Shown one piece after another: positions 13,475 to 27,243 of a stretch of 64,000 nt of DNA. Source of the DNA: JAAFHB01 sp963677935 (GTDB taxonomy: Bacteria > Bacteroidota > Bacteroidia > Bacteroidales > Prolixibacteraceae); assembly GCA_963677935.2 (NCBI GenBank), contig CAXXEH010000003.1:6138001-6202000 (forward strand). Reading direction: 5' to 3'. The notes below the pieces were generated by a model. It worked only from the letters and a program-made list of their open reading frames with translations, was not told the DNA's origin and searched no databases. Each line of letters begins with the position of its first letter. The stretch's first letter is position 1. The position numbers were made by a program, and so were the translations under genes.

Positions 13475-13859
13475 AATTTTTGTTTTTTGTTTTTTTAATT
13501 ATGAATTATCAGCATAGAAAATGCGTATGAGTTCTCAATTGTTTTGAATGGCAAGAACGTTAAGAAATGAACAGTATTCGTATCTTAACGTTCTTGTCCA
13601 AAAATATTGTCGTTTTCCCAAATTATTTTTGCCCCTGGATTTAAAATACTGCTACAGAATTTGATTTTGTAACTGATCTTATTTGTGAATTGTTTATGGG
13701 ATTGATATTATGTATATTATACTCTTGCAAGGTTAGGTTTTGAATTTATTTTTTTATTTAAATCCTGTTAATACAGGGAATTTACATCCTTTTAGAGGAT
13801 GTAAATGGTGTAAAAAACGAATTGTGTTGAAAAGATTTTTTAAAAAGTTGTTGAAAGTA
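13475..13859. other. Intergenic region after guaB
   Basis: No gene is supported; the short plus-strand frame at 13740-13928 overlaps the rRNA promoter and has no family features. The region holds the 14-bp inverted repeat described separately, a T-rich stretch right after guaB (13478-13498) and AT-rich DNA leading to the operon 2 promoter. Confidence 0.5.
13552..13596. repeat. Perfect 14-bp inverted repeat after guaB
   Basis: CAAGAACGTTAAGA at 13552-13565 is repeated inverted at 13583-13596 with a 17-base loop. There is no T run after it in either direction, so it is not a standard terminator. It could be a protein-binding site, an RNA-stabilising hairpin or a terminator of another type. Confidence 0.6.
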
Positions 13860-13890
13860 TTTGGAGGAAAGAATTATTGGATTACCTTTG
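13860..13890 (+). promoter_or_regulatory. rRNA operon 2 promoter
   Basis: TTTG (13860-13863), 19 bases, then TACCTTTG (13883-13890). The -7 box and everything after it match operon 1, while the -33 box lies in unique DNA upstream of the repeat. Confidence 0.65.
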
Positions 13891-14067
13891 CCGAACTTTC
13901 GCCAGAAAAAATTTGGTGGGATGAATAAAGAGAGAATAACAGAGTTCATTGAAGATATTGAGAAGGAAAGAGAACGAACTACGAGAATATTAAGCTGAGA
14001 TAGCTTTGATAGAAAAGAAGGTTCATGAAAGCCGGGTCAGGACAGAAAATTATTTAAAGATTTCTAT

Positions 14068-15583
<1,516 letters not shown>

Positions 15584-15754
15584 CTGGAGCCTTGACTCGG
15601 TAGAACCTTTAATTAGAGTGACAGGTTTACTATTTTACGAGTAAGTTTTCTTCCTTTTTAACAAAATTACAATAAGCAAGTAGGGCAATTGATAAGCAGA
15701 CAATTGAGAACCGGATGATGATCAATTGTCAGATTTTCGTTGTCAGATTTCAAC

Positions 15755-15831
15755 AGTCCCGTAGCTCAGCTGGTTAGAGCGCTACACTGATAATGTAGAG
15801 GTCCCCAGTTCAAGTCTGGGTGGGACTACCA
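15755..15831 (+). tRNA. tRNA-Ile (GAT), operon 2
   Basis: Identical to the copy at 7286-7362, including the encoded CCA. Confidence 0.95.
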
Positions 15832-15933
15832 GAGGTTAATGCGATAATTACTTAATGTGCTAATTTTCCAATTGAGAAGTTGGTTAATTATCAATAGCAC
15901 ATTAACACATTAGCACATTCGCACATTAAACCT

Positions 15934-16007
15934 GGGGGATTAGCTCAGTTGGCTAGAGCGCTTGATTTGCATTCAAGAGGTCAAGGGTTCGACTCCCTTA
16001 TTCTCCA
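15934..16007 (+). tRNA. tRNA-Ala (TGC), operon 2
   Basis: Identical to the copy at 7465-7538; CCA is not encoded. Confidence 0.95.
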
Positions 16008-16451
16008 CTTTTTTTTCACCCGGCAGATAAACGCCAAGAGATAGAGATTTGGAGAAGGGTGAAAAAAAAGGAAATACTTAGAAATAAGTAGAAACAGATT
16101 GAAATACGTTCATTATATATTGAGATTAAGGAATTAAGAAGTTAATTGATTAAAGAATGATGGAATTGAGTAATTCGTTATTAATTGTTTCTTCCCATTT
16201 TTTCATTTTTCATTTTTCATTTTTTCATTCTTTAATTAAAAATTTAGGTTTGCCTGGTGGCAGCGAGATTTAATCCGTAACATTGGATTAAGGATTGCAA
16301 GAAAGATATTAAGGTTCGATTCCTTTGAAATCACACTATCCGCCGATTGGCGGATAAAGTTCATTGACATATTGGAAGAAACAGAGTTTTAAAAGAAATG
16401 CGTAAAGGAGAAATCCAGGTATTAACAGTGATGTTAGTACCAAGAGCGAGA
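16008..16451 (+). other. tRNA-Ala to 23S spacer, operon 2
   Basis: Same structures as in 7539-7982: the 14-bp inverted repeat, the T-rich repeat stretch, the CCGCC/GGCGG palindrome and the 23S processing arm. No difference from copy 1 was seen by eye. Confidence 0.6.
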
Positions 16452-19346
<2,895 letters not shown>

Positions 19347-19526
19347 GGCCGGGAAATTTTCTTGCACATTTTTCTTAAAACATACGTTTCTTCCTTTTGT
19401 TGACGAATTTAAAATATACGTTCATATGTGTAGAGACGTGCCATGGCGCGTCTGTAACCAAAAAGATATTGATTGCTGATTAGCTAAATGCCAGAGACGT
19501 TGGAAGCAATGTTTCTACACCAAAGA

Positions 19527-19636
<110 letters not shown>

Positions 19637-19643
19637 TTATTCT

Positions 19644-19677
19644 AACCCCGGATTCACAACTGAGTCCGGGTTTTTTT
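19644..19677 (+). terminator. Rho-independent terminator of rRNA operon 2
   Basis: Same stem-loop as in operon 1, but one G of the right arm has become T, which shortens the stem by a pair and lengthens the T run to seven. Confidence 0.85.
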
Positions 19678-19748
19678 ATTGTTCATCATCTAAAAACCCT
19701 CAAGGTTTCAAAAACGGATCAATTGACATTTCAGGTGGAGTAAAAGAA

Positions 19749-20732
19749 TTACGCATAAATTTTCGTTAATCGGAACAGGAAGAAGTTCACATCTCTCACC
19801 CCCCTTTGTGTTGATCTAAAAGCTTTGATTTTTGCATTGAATGATTCAGCAGATGCATTCGTACTTCGGTTATTGAAGTAGTTCAGGATTTTGTCATAAT
19901 GGGCATACATTGTTGCAGAGATGGAGTTGAATGATTTAAATTCAGAGTCCGTCACTTTGTTAAACCAAAGGGCCAGTTTTCCGATAGCCACATTCTTGGG
20001 ATGTTTTTTATTGTAAATACATCTAAGACTGTGAACAAGAGAGAAGGCTTGTTTGATGTCGGGGTATAATTTGAACAAGATCTTAGCCCTTTTCTTCTGA
20101 CTCAAAGTCCAGTGATTTGGTGATTTAAAAAGTAAATATCTGCTTCTGAACAGGAGTTGTTTTTTTGTTTCTCCATTTTTGAGGATCTTCGGTTCATATC
20201 TCTTGTTGTCAGCTTTGCAGTTTTCAATCTTATTGGTTTCTTCATCGATAGCTTCCCACCGGTGTGCTATCCGAATCTCCTGAAGGGCATCAAAAGCCAG
20301 TTTCTGAACATGAAACCGGTCGATAACCTGCTCAGCATAAGGAAAACATTTTTTGGCTACCAGGTTCATCGAGCCAGCCATATCCAGGGTAATTTCGGAA
20401 ACTTTGGCTCTTTCTTTTTGGGGGATCTTTGTAATTACGTTGATGATCGCTTCCGAAGTAGTTCCCTCGACCATAGCCACAATAGCTCCCTTCTTCCCTT
20501 TGGCCTCTTTATTGGTCAGAATCGTATAAAGCTCGCCATTGGACAGACTTGTCTCATCAATACTAAGCTTTGGACCAATGTTCTCCGGGAATAACACCCA
20601 TTTGGCTGCATGCTCTTTTTGATCCCAAGTGCAATAATCACTTAAGAAATCTTTGTATTGCTGACCAAGCTGGTCCCCTTTGATATGAAAGAATTTTTCA
20701 AGAGAATTAGAACTTATCGGGTAAGTATCCAA
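19749..20732 (-). CDS. ISL3-family transposase, catalytic part
   Basis: The 327-residue frame has the ISL3 DDE domain: LSIDETSLSNGE near the start with the first Asp, EITLDMAGSMN with the second, the typical DRFHVQKLAFDAL after it, and NASAESFNAKIKAFRSTQRG near the end with the Glu. It starts at TTG (20732), overlapping the upstream frame by 26 bases; no ATG is near. It could be made by re-initiation or by a +1 shift at the A/G run near 20742-20746. Transposition is its only evident role. It looks intact. Confidence 0.85.
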   Translation of the reverse strand: MDTYPISSNSLEKFFHIKGDQLGQQYKDFLSDYCTWDQKEHAAKWVLFPENIGPKLSIDETSLSNGELYTILTNKEAKGKKGAIVAMVEGTTSEAIINVITKIPQKERAKVSEITLDMAGSMNLVAKKCFPYAEQVIDRFHVQKLAFDALQEIRIAHRWEAIDEETNKIENCKADNKRYEPKILKNGETKKQLLFRSRYLLFKSPNHWTLSQKKRAKILFKLYPDIKQAFSLVHSLRCIYNKKHPKNVAIGKLALWFNKVTDSEFKSFNSISATMYAHYDKILNYFNNRSTNASAESFNAKIKAFRSTQRGVRDVNFFLFRLTKIYA

Positions 20733-21087
20733 GCAATCCTTTTAAAAAAGTCGCGAATTCAGTTGAATATCGCGTCCCATCTGCCATTAGATTCCAGGTC
20801 TTACTGACAATCTTTTTGGTTGATTCTACCTCCCATTTTCTTCGCCGAACGTGAAGGTATAAAGCTTTGTTTCGTAATGGAAAGTCCTGAATCACAGCTT
20901 CCGGATGAAAACCTTTAGATATCAGCTTTTCATTTTTATACTCATCCGGAAATTCATTACGCTCATCCAGATACAAATGAACTTCTTTGGGTTGAATCAA
21001 TAAGTTGGTTACCGTAAAATGGGCCAGAATCTCATTTGGTAATATGAGCTCAAGTATTCTGAGCATTTGTTCTTGGGTAGCTTCCAT
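20707..21087 (-). CDS. ISAon1-type transposase, N-terminal region protein
   Basis: The 126-residue protein is the small first frame seen before the catalytic frame in ISAon1-type elements of Bacteroidota. It is basic towards its C-terminal half (LHVRRRKWEVES) and ends in FATFLKGLLGYLPDKF. It presumably helps bind the IS ends. The start ATG lies about 50 bases inside the right inner inverted end, so its promoter probably overlaps that end. Confidence 0.7.
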   Translation of the reverse strand: MEATQEQMLRILELILPNEILAHFTVTNLLIQPKEVHLYLDERNEFPDEYKNEKLISKGFHPEAVIQDFPLRNKALYLHVRRRKWEVESTKKIVSKTWNLMADGTRYSTEFATFLKGLLGYLPDKF

Positions 21088-21202
21088 TAAATCTCTGTTT
21101 TTAAAACAAAAATAACAGATTTAACAACCTGGCTCCACCTACTTTTTAAATTGATCCTCAAAAACCTTGAGGGTTTTATTTTTATACCCCTGCGATAAAA
21201 AA

Positions 21203-21523
21203 TGATCAAATTCAGTCAGTTTCAGACCAGTAAATACCTAAATTCAACTTTCCAAACCTTCGCAGGCCATTAAATCCTCACCGCCAGTAACCTTACTACC
21301 TTATTCATTCATTGTTGGTAACGGGTAATTGTACCAGAAATTTTTGGTGCTGGATAATGAAACTGTGGTTATGGTAAGGAAAATTCAACGGTATTGGTTG
21401 AAGACCTTCTATTGTTTCCTGGTTAAACTATAAAATGGGAAAATTACAATTAATCGAAAAAAATGTAATGATTATTTCGATATCGGCAAAATATTGAATT
21501 GATACAATGTCTGATAAATATAC
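21203..21523. other. Intergenic region after the IS
   Basis: About 320 bases with no gene, terminator or repeat that I can support, apart from the last 30 bases of the rRNA repeat just before it. Confidence 0.4.
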
Positions 21524-21988
21524 CTAAATGGCAGAGTTCGTACTAAGTGACACTGCTATCATAATTAAGGCAATCACATAATAGGTGATAGTCTTCTTGT
21601 GTTTTTCTTTGTCGAGCTGACTTTGACTCGAAAATATTAACCCTAGGTTGGCGATTAAAAGAGCAAATAACATCAGAACAATATGCTCTATTGGCCAAAA
21701 GCGTTTGGAAGCCAGTTTAAGAGCTCCTTCCACTCCTGATAAGTTATTACCTGTAGTTGATTCCGGATTGGCAAAAAGAATCAAACCAAAAATTAATTGT
21801 AAATAAAGTGTGATGATGAACCCATACGAAAGATATTTGTCAAGCAGGGTATAGGGTTTACCTTTGATGATACCCCGGACTGAACGAACTAAAAGCCATA
21901 CCGCGATGATCGAAAAAGTGATACTAATAATGGTATGAAACCCTTTCATCAGGTGAATACTATCTAAGACAACAAAATTCAGAATCAT
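21524..21988 (-). CDS. Small four-helix membrane protein, cytochrome-b-like
   Basis: The 154-residue protein has four hydrophobic segments and a Lys-rich C-terminal linker (SQLDKEKHKK) before the last one. Histidines near the membrane (GFHT at the N terminus and PIEHIVLM in the third helix) recall small Bacteroidota proteins often named cytochrome B, which could hold heme. An internal ATG at 21949 (MKGFHT) gives a product closer to that family, and I cannot decide between the starts. It is the last gene of the heme operon, 40 bases after hemG, which fits a heme-linked role. Binding is an inference. Confidence 0.6.
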   Translation of the reverse strand: MILNFVVLDSIHLMKGFHTIISITFSIIAVWLLVRSVRGIIKGKPYTLLDKYLSYGFIITLYLQLIFGLILFANPESTTGNNLSGVEGALKLASKRFWPIEHIVLMLFALLIANLGLIFSSQSQLDKEKHKKTITYYVIALIMIAVSLSTNSAI

Positions 21989-22028
21989 AAAAGGTCGGAT
22001 TAATATTTGTTTAATGCTTAACAGCTAA

Positions 22029-23384
22029 TTATACGGCTTCTGACAAGTTTTTAGCTTGTAAAATTCTGTCGGCCATCCCAATACCATTTCGCAGGTTTCC
22101 CCCGATGATAAGACCAGGGTATTTTTGCTCCAATTCTTCGACCGCAATCAGTCGTTGTTCTGTATCTGCTTCATACTGAGGAATTGCCCAATGGTGGTGA
22201 ATGATTTTAAAAAGATCAGGGTTAAATTCAGCCAGTTTCATGATGGAACAAATCTCTTTTTTAAGGATGGTTTCAACCTTGTCGTCTTCAAGATCGCATA
22301 TCTCAGGACGACGAACACCACCCATAAAAATGGAAAAAAGTGCTCCCTCTTTTGGCGCCCGCTCTTCAAACAGCGAAGACATAAACAAGGCCCCCAGGAT
22401 GTCCCTGTTTTCCATAAAGGGTATTAATCCGCCAAATGCATCGAGCTTTATCCCTTTCCACTGGTTGAAGCCAAGAACTACCTCAATCACACGTGCATAA
22501 TATAGATTCGTGATTTTCGACATTTGCTCCGGATCAACAAATGGAAGTACTTTATCCAATTGATGTGCCCCAATTGTTGAGATCACTTTTTTTGTCTCAA
22601 GTTTAACAGATATCCCTTCACTATCGGTATAGCTTACCAAAAAGTGCTGATCTATTGGTGTTACAGTCAGATCGGAAATTCCAGTAATTATATTTTCCTC
22701 CCCGATTTTGTTTTTTATGGCATTAATCAGCGATGAAAGGCCACCCTTAGTGGAGAAGACCCCACGCGTAACTTTTTTTTCTTCGTCGGTCTTTGGTTCA
22801 GATCCTTTTTTTATAGTACCTCCAATAAAACTGCCGTATTTTTGCTCCAAATTGTACAGTTTAGGCAAGGCAAACCGGGTAACCAAACGGTTTGGGTCGC
22901 CCGAGTATACTCCCAGAATAAAGGGGTCAATGGCATAATCTAGAAAACTCTTTCCCAGTCGTCTTTTCACCAACTCTGCCAGAGTCTCATTAGGATCCTT
23001 TCCCGGTGAACGAAATGGTTCACCCAGGATTTTAAATTTATCTTTCAGGGAAAAAAGCGGTGTTGTTACAGCAGATTTAAGCCCCGAAGGTAAAGCCTGC
23101 CATTTTCCACCTTTGAGAATATAACGTCGCTTTACATTTTCGTTGGCTACCTCCAGTTCGCAATTATCTTTTAAATCTTCGAAGAGCCTTAAGACCTCCA
23201 CATTAGCAATAACTCCCGAGTTAGGACCTTCCTCATAAGTAAATCCGTGTTCAGTAACAGAGTTTATTACTCCGCCGACTCTATTCGACTTCTCTAAAAT
23301 GGAGATATCGATACCTCTCTTTTTAAGATGATGAGCGGTAGTTAGACCTGTCAGACCGGCGCCGAGAATTATAACCTCCTTCAT
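22029..23384 (-). CDS. hemG: Protoporphyrinogen oxidase, FAD type
   Basis: The 451-residue flavoprotein oxidises protoporphyrinogen IX to protoporphyrin IX. The N terminus has the FAD-binding Rossmann motif GAGLTGLTTAHHLKKRG followed by the acidic end ILEKSNRVGG and the EEGPNSG stretch typical of the HemY-type enzymes. A second flavin contact lies near the C terminus (PGLIIGGNLRNGIGMADRI). It is of the oxygen-using family related to eukaryotic PPOX, not the small flavodoxin-like E. coli HemG. It lies 24 bases after hemN in the heme operon and probably sits at the inner face of the membrane. Confidence 0.92.
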   Translation of the reverse strand: MKEVIILGAGLTGLTTAHHLKKRGIDISILEKSNRVGGVINSVTEHGFTYEEGPNSGVIANVEVLRLFEDLKDNCELEVANENVKRRYILKGGKWQALPSGLKSAVTTPLFSLKDKFKILGEPFRSPGKDPNETLAELVKRRLGKSFLDYAIDPFILGVYSGDPNRLVTRFALPKLYNLEQKYGSFIGGTIKKGSEPKTDEEKKVTRGVFSTKGGLSSLINAIKNKIGEENIITGISDLTVTPIDQHFLVSYTDSEGISVKLETKKVISTIGAHQLDKVLPFVDPEQMSKITNLYYARVIEVVLGFNQWKGIKLDAFGGLIPFMENRDILGALFMSSLFEERAPKEGALFSIFMGGVRRPEICDLEDDKVETILKKEICSIMKLAEFNPDLFKIIHHHWAIPQYEADTEQRLIAVEELEQKYPGLIIGGNLRNGIGMADRILQAKNLSEAV

Positions 23385-23408
23385 AGAATTAAAATTTAAT
23401 GCGCATAT

Positions 23409-24785
23409 TTAAACCGTTTTTGAATAGATGTTGTCTCCCTGATTGTAAGCCGGATCGAGGGCCATTGCGATATTGCGGGCAAACATAAACCCTTTCTCGT
23501 ATATGCGTATTTTATCGCCTTCAAGAACCATTAAGTCATCCAAAATTAAATCTTCAAATTTCGATGGACTAAATTTTACCAGCTCCTTAATTTCCTGAAC
23601 TGTTAATTGAAATTGATCGGCAATCTCTTCAAAAACCAAAATTCCGTTACACATGATGCTGTTGACGATGGACCGGACAATCTGCTCATCTCTGGTTAAT
23701 TTGTATCCTCGTTCAATGGCATAACCTGTCTGCTCCACCGCTTCAATATATTTTGGGAAATCTTTCAGGTTCTGGGCATATGCGCCATAGAACTGTCCGA
23801 TTGACGATGCACCGAATCCATAAACTTGTCCGGTAGTTTCAAGTGTACAATAACCCTGAAAATTCCGGTGCAATTTTTTTGACTTAAAAGCGATCGCAAG
23901 GTCATCATCGGGAAGGACGAAATGGTCAATCCCAATTGAGATGTATCCCGCCTCCTCCATTTGAGCGATACTGTTGACCAGCATTTCCATTTTATCTTCA
24001 GGCGTAGGTAATCCAATTTTCTCGAGTTGCTTTTGGGCTTTTTTAACCCAGGGAACATGTGCATAGGAGAAAGTCACAATCCTGTCGGGTCTGATCTCAA
24101 TCGCCTGTTTTAGTGTTTCCTTAAACGACTCAGGTGTCTGCAACGGCAAACCATAAATAAAATCGAGATTGATTCCCCTGAAACCTTTGGTTCTTAGGTA
24201 ATCCACAATATTCTTCACCGGATATTTCGGCCCCATCCGGTTGACAACCTTTAAAACATCTTCACGGAAATCCTGAATTCCCAGACTCATCCGGTTAAAT
24301 CCCATCTCTGCCAGCTGATCAATATCGGTGTATTCAAGATAGGCGGGACTGCACTCCATCGCAATTTCAGCTTTTTTACTGATGGTAAAGATGCTTTGGA
24401 TATGATCCATAATATCCCGCATAAAACTCATGTCAATTGAGTTTGGGGTGCCTCCACCCCAATGGATCTGTGTCACCCGTCGCTGAAGGTCAAGGTGTGA
24501 GGCAACATTGCTGATCTCCAGTTTCATCGCAGCGATATACCGGTCGATGATCGATTTCTTCTGAGCAATAACGGTACTGCATCCGCAGAAATGGCATCTA
24601 AGCGGGCAAAAAGGGATATGGATATAGATGGAGATATCCTTTGGAGTCTGGCTGTTCGACGCTTTTAATTCATCGATATAATCAGAAACTGAAAAAGCAT
24701 TGTTGAAAAAATTGGCGGGCGGGTAACTGGTATACCTGGGTCCCGAAACATTATACTTATTTAGAAATTCGCTGCTTACACTCAT
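23409..24785 (-). CDS. hemN: Oxygen-independent coproporphyrinogen III oxidase
   Basis: The 458-residue radical SAM enzyme decarboxylates coproporphyrinogen III without oxygen. The 4Fe-4S motif is PFCPLRCHFCGC with Cys60, Cys64 and Cys67, after YIHI. The GGGTPNS motif follows. The N terminus, with RYTSYPPANFF, is the mark of true HemN and is lacking in HemW proteins, which are shorter. It is only 3 bases from hemE. An oxygen-dependent counterpart, hemF, lies at 38864-39778. Confidence 0.94.
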   Translation of the reverse strand: MSVSSEFLNKYNVSGPRYTSYPPANFFNNAFSVSDYIDELKASNSQTPKDISIYIHIPFCPLRCHFCGCSTVIAQKKSIIDRYIAAMKLEISNVASHLDLQRRVTQIHWGGGTPNSIDMSFMRDIMDHIQSIFTISKKAEIAMECSPAYLEYTDIDQLAEMGFNRMSLGIQDFREDVLKVVNRMGPKYPVKNIVDYLRTKGFRGINLDFIYGLPLQTPESFKETLKQAIEIRPDRIVTFSYAHVPWVKKAQKQLEKIGLPTPEDKMEMLVNSIAQMEEAGYISIGIDHFVLPDDDLAIAFKSKKLHRNFQGYCTLETTGQVYGFGASSIGQFYGAYAQNLKDFPKYIEAVEQTGYAIERGYKLTRDEQIVRSIVNSIMCNGILVFEEIADQFQLTVQEIKELVKFSPSKFEDLILDDLMVLEGDKIRIYEKGFMFARNIAMALDPAYNQGDNIYSKTV

Positions 24786-24788
24786 TTT

Positions 24789-25823
24789 TTAATTCCTCTT
24801 CCAATCGGTGTTTTTAATCCATTCCACAACCATTTTGGCATTTTCAAACGGTATTCCCGGGATGAAACCGTGTCCCAGGTTAAATATCCAATCTTGATTT
24901 TCAGACCCGAATGAAACATATTTCTCAAGCGTTTCTGAAATTGTTGCCTGGTCGGCCAACAGGAGACGGGGATCAAGATTTCCCTGAAGACCGATATCCT
25001 TATGAACCAGTTTGCGGGCAACTTCGATCGGGGTTTGCCAGTCGATACTTAAGAAGTTGGTATCTTCAGGCCGAATATTGGCGACTCCTGTGCCCAATCC
25101 CTTAGGGAGAAAAATCACCGGACAACCAGCCTGCATTACAGCAGCCGAAATTTTTCTCACGTGAGGCATGATCATCTCAAAATACAAATCTGACGGAATA
25201 AGTCCGGCATGGGTCTCAAAAATCTGAAATGCAGAGATACCATGTTTTACCTGATTCACTGCATATTCGATTGATAGTTCAGTGATAAGTGTTAAAAGTT
25301 TTGTAGCTAATGCCTTTTCCTTATAGAGCAATGAAACCGCTTCAGGGAAAGTGTGATTGGAACTTAAACCCTGTACCATATAACATAGGGTGGTAAAGGG
25401 AGCGCCACAAAATCCTATCAAAGGTGTATTTGCCGGTTTTGTCCTGTTTACTTCGTCAATAGCCTTGTAGATATATTCCAGCTTTGATGCATCAGGACTT
25501 AAAGTGCTTAACGGATCGCTGATATCTTTTAACGCCTTGCCAAATTTTGGACCTGAGTCTGTAAAATTAAGCGTCATCCCAAGCGCTTCGGGTATGACCA
25601 GAATATCGGAAAACAGAATGGCGGCATCGACACCCAGATCGTGAACGGGTAATAAGGTAACCTTTGCTGCCAGTTCGGGCGAAGCCATCAATTCACTAAA
25701 ACTATATTGTTCGCGTAATTTAAGGTAAGAGGGCAACACACGACCCGCCTGGCGCATAAACCAAACCGGTGGACGTTCGGTTTTTTCACCTTTTAAAGTC
25801 TGTGTAAAAATTGAGTTAACCAT
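24789..25823 (-). CDS. hemE: Uroporphyrinogen decarboxylase
   Basis: The 344-residue enzyme removes four carboxyl groups from uroporphyrinogen III to give coproporphyrinogen III. The family signature is seen near the N terminus as RPPVWFMRQAGRVLPSY. The catalytic aspartate region follows (AAILFSDILVIPEALG). GFCGAPFT and the C-terminal NLGHGFIPGIP are also family marks. Length is normal. It stands 15 bases after hemL and 3 before hemN. Confidence 0.95.
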   Translation of the reverse strand: MVNSIFTQTLKGEKTERPPVWFMRQAGRVLPSYLKLREQYSFSELMASPELAAKVTLLPVHDLGVDAAILFSDILVIPEALGMTLNFTDSGPKFGKALKDISDPLSTLSPDASKLEYIYKAIDEVNRTKPANTPLIGFCGAPFTTLCYMVQGLSSNHTFPEAVSLLYKEKALATKLLTLITELSIEYAVNQVKHGISAFQIFETHAGLIPSDLYFEMIMPHVRKISAAVMQAGCPVIFLPKGLGTGVANIRPEDTNFLSIDWQTPIEVARKLVHKDIGLQGNLDPRLLLADQATISETLEKYVSFGSENQDWIFNLGHGFIPGIPFENAKMVVEWIKNTDWKRN

Positions 25824-25838
25824 TTATAATTGAATTAA

Positions 25839-27130
25839 TTACTTAAGTTGTTTTAAAGCTTTAAGATTCGCTGCAAGTGCGTCATCAAGCTCCGTGTCTG
25901 TGTGGGCATATGAGATAAAAAGGCACTCATACTGCGATGGGGCAATATAAAAACCACTTTCCAGCGTCATCTTAAAATATTCGGCATACTTTTTTGTATC
26001 TGATTTCATCGCTTCATCCAATGAAGTCACCTGATTTTCATTGGTAAAAAAGAGGGTCATCATCGATCCCACGCGGTTAATTACACCTGATACTCCGCTA
26101 TCTGCCAGATTCTTCAGTAGACCAGATTCCATTTTGGCTCCCTTTCTTTCAAGTTCGCTATAGAAATCGGGGGTATCCTTCATTAATTTAAGCATTGTGA
26201 TACCTGCAGCCATTGCCAATGGATTGCCGGATAGAGTACCTGCCTGATAAACAGGGCCTATAGGTGCCAGCATATCCATGATCTCTTTCCGACCGCCATA
26301 AGCGCCAACAGGAAGTCCTCCACCGATAATTTTTCCAAGGGTGGTCAGATCTGGCATCACCTGATAATATTCCTGTGCTCCCCCTTTGGCGAGCCTGAAA
26401 CCGGTGATTACCTCATCAAAAATCAGTAAGGCACCATATTGAGTGGCAATTTCTCTCAATCCCTGAAGGAAACCTTTGGAAGGTGGAACGACACCCATAT
26501 TCCCGGATACCGGTTCAACAATAATGGCAGCGATCTCATCTCCCTTTTCGCGAAAAATTGCCTTGACCGACTCCAGGTTATTATATTCCGCAATAAAGGT
26601 GTCACGGGCAGTCCCTACGGTGACACCAGGACTGTCGGGTAATCCAAGCGTAATGGCTCCTGAACCTGCGTGAATTAAAAAGCTGTCACCATGACCATGG
26701 TAATTACCTGCAAACTTTAAAATTGCATCTCTTTTGGTATAACCGCGGGCAAGACGGATAGCGCTCATTGTTGCCTCCGTACCCGAGTTGACCATACGCA
26801 CTTTTTCAACAGAGGGAACCATTTCGACGATCAGTTCTGCCATTTCGGTTTCATATTCTGTAGGAGCGCCATAACTGGTCCCTTTTTGAGCAGCCTCTGT
26901 GATTGCAGCGAGAATGGCATCATGAGCATGCCCAAAAATTAAAGGACCCCACGAAGCCAAAAAGTCAATATATTGATTTCCGTCAATATCAGTAATAACT
27001 GTTCCTTTGGCTTTACTGATAAATACCGGATTGAGATTGACGCTTTAAAAGCTCTGACCGGAGAGTTTACCCCTCCCGGGATCGATTGCTGAGCCCGTTT
27101 AAAAGCATCTATACTTTTTGTGAATTGCAT
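25839..27130 (-). CDS. hemL: Glutamate-1-semialdehyde 2,1-aminomutase, frameshifted
   Basis: The enzyme turns glutamate-1-semialdehyde into 5-aminolevulinate with PLP. The N terminus (27130-27046) reads MQFTKSIDAFKRAQQSIPGG and VNSPVRAFK, then the frame changes; the rest, from SVNLNPVFISK onward, continues in another frame to 25839. One extra A in the AAA run at 27044-27046 would restore a protein of about 430 residues, the normal length. The PLP lysine is in TLGKIIGGGLPVG. As the only ALA-forming gene here in an otherwise complete pathway, it is more likely a sequencing error or very recent mutation than a dead gene. An internal ATG at 26960 would lose the first domain. Confidence 0.9.
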
Positions 27131-27243
27131 TGGTGTTTTTATTTTGTTATTATCGAATTACTAAAATCTGCTTTAATCCCCCTAAAATTGCTTAAAAACA
27201 TTTTCAGCCTGATTTTTAATGGTCTGATATTATTATTAACTCC

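Larger units (their letters stand above)
19709..21171 (-). mobile_element. ISL3/ISAon1-type insertion sequence
   Basis: The element of about 1.46 kb carries two minus-strand transposase frames. Inner inverted ends are readable: GGATCAATT...AGGTGGAG at 19716-19740 and the reverse complement at 21133-21157. Outside these, both ends have inverted copies of AAAACCCTCAAGGTTT (19693-19708 and 21162-21177). The uninterrupted target is seen after operon 1 (11224-11265), whose sequence resumes here at 21172. The exact ends and the target duplication are unclear: GGTTT is shared on both sides, and CAAGGTTT/GAGGGTTT could be a decayed 8-bp duplication. Confidence 0.8.

Noticed and set aside
13740..13928. 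Plus-strand 62-codon frame before 16S of operon 2
   Set aside because: Covers the promoter and the start of the repeat; the equivalent region of operon 1 does not keep the frame.
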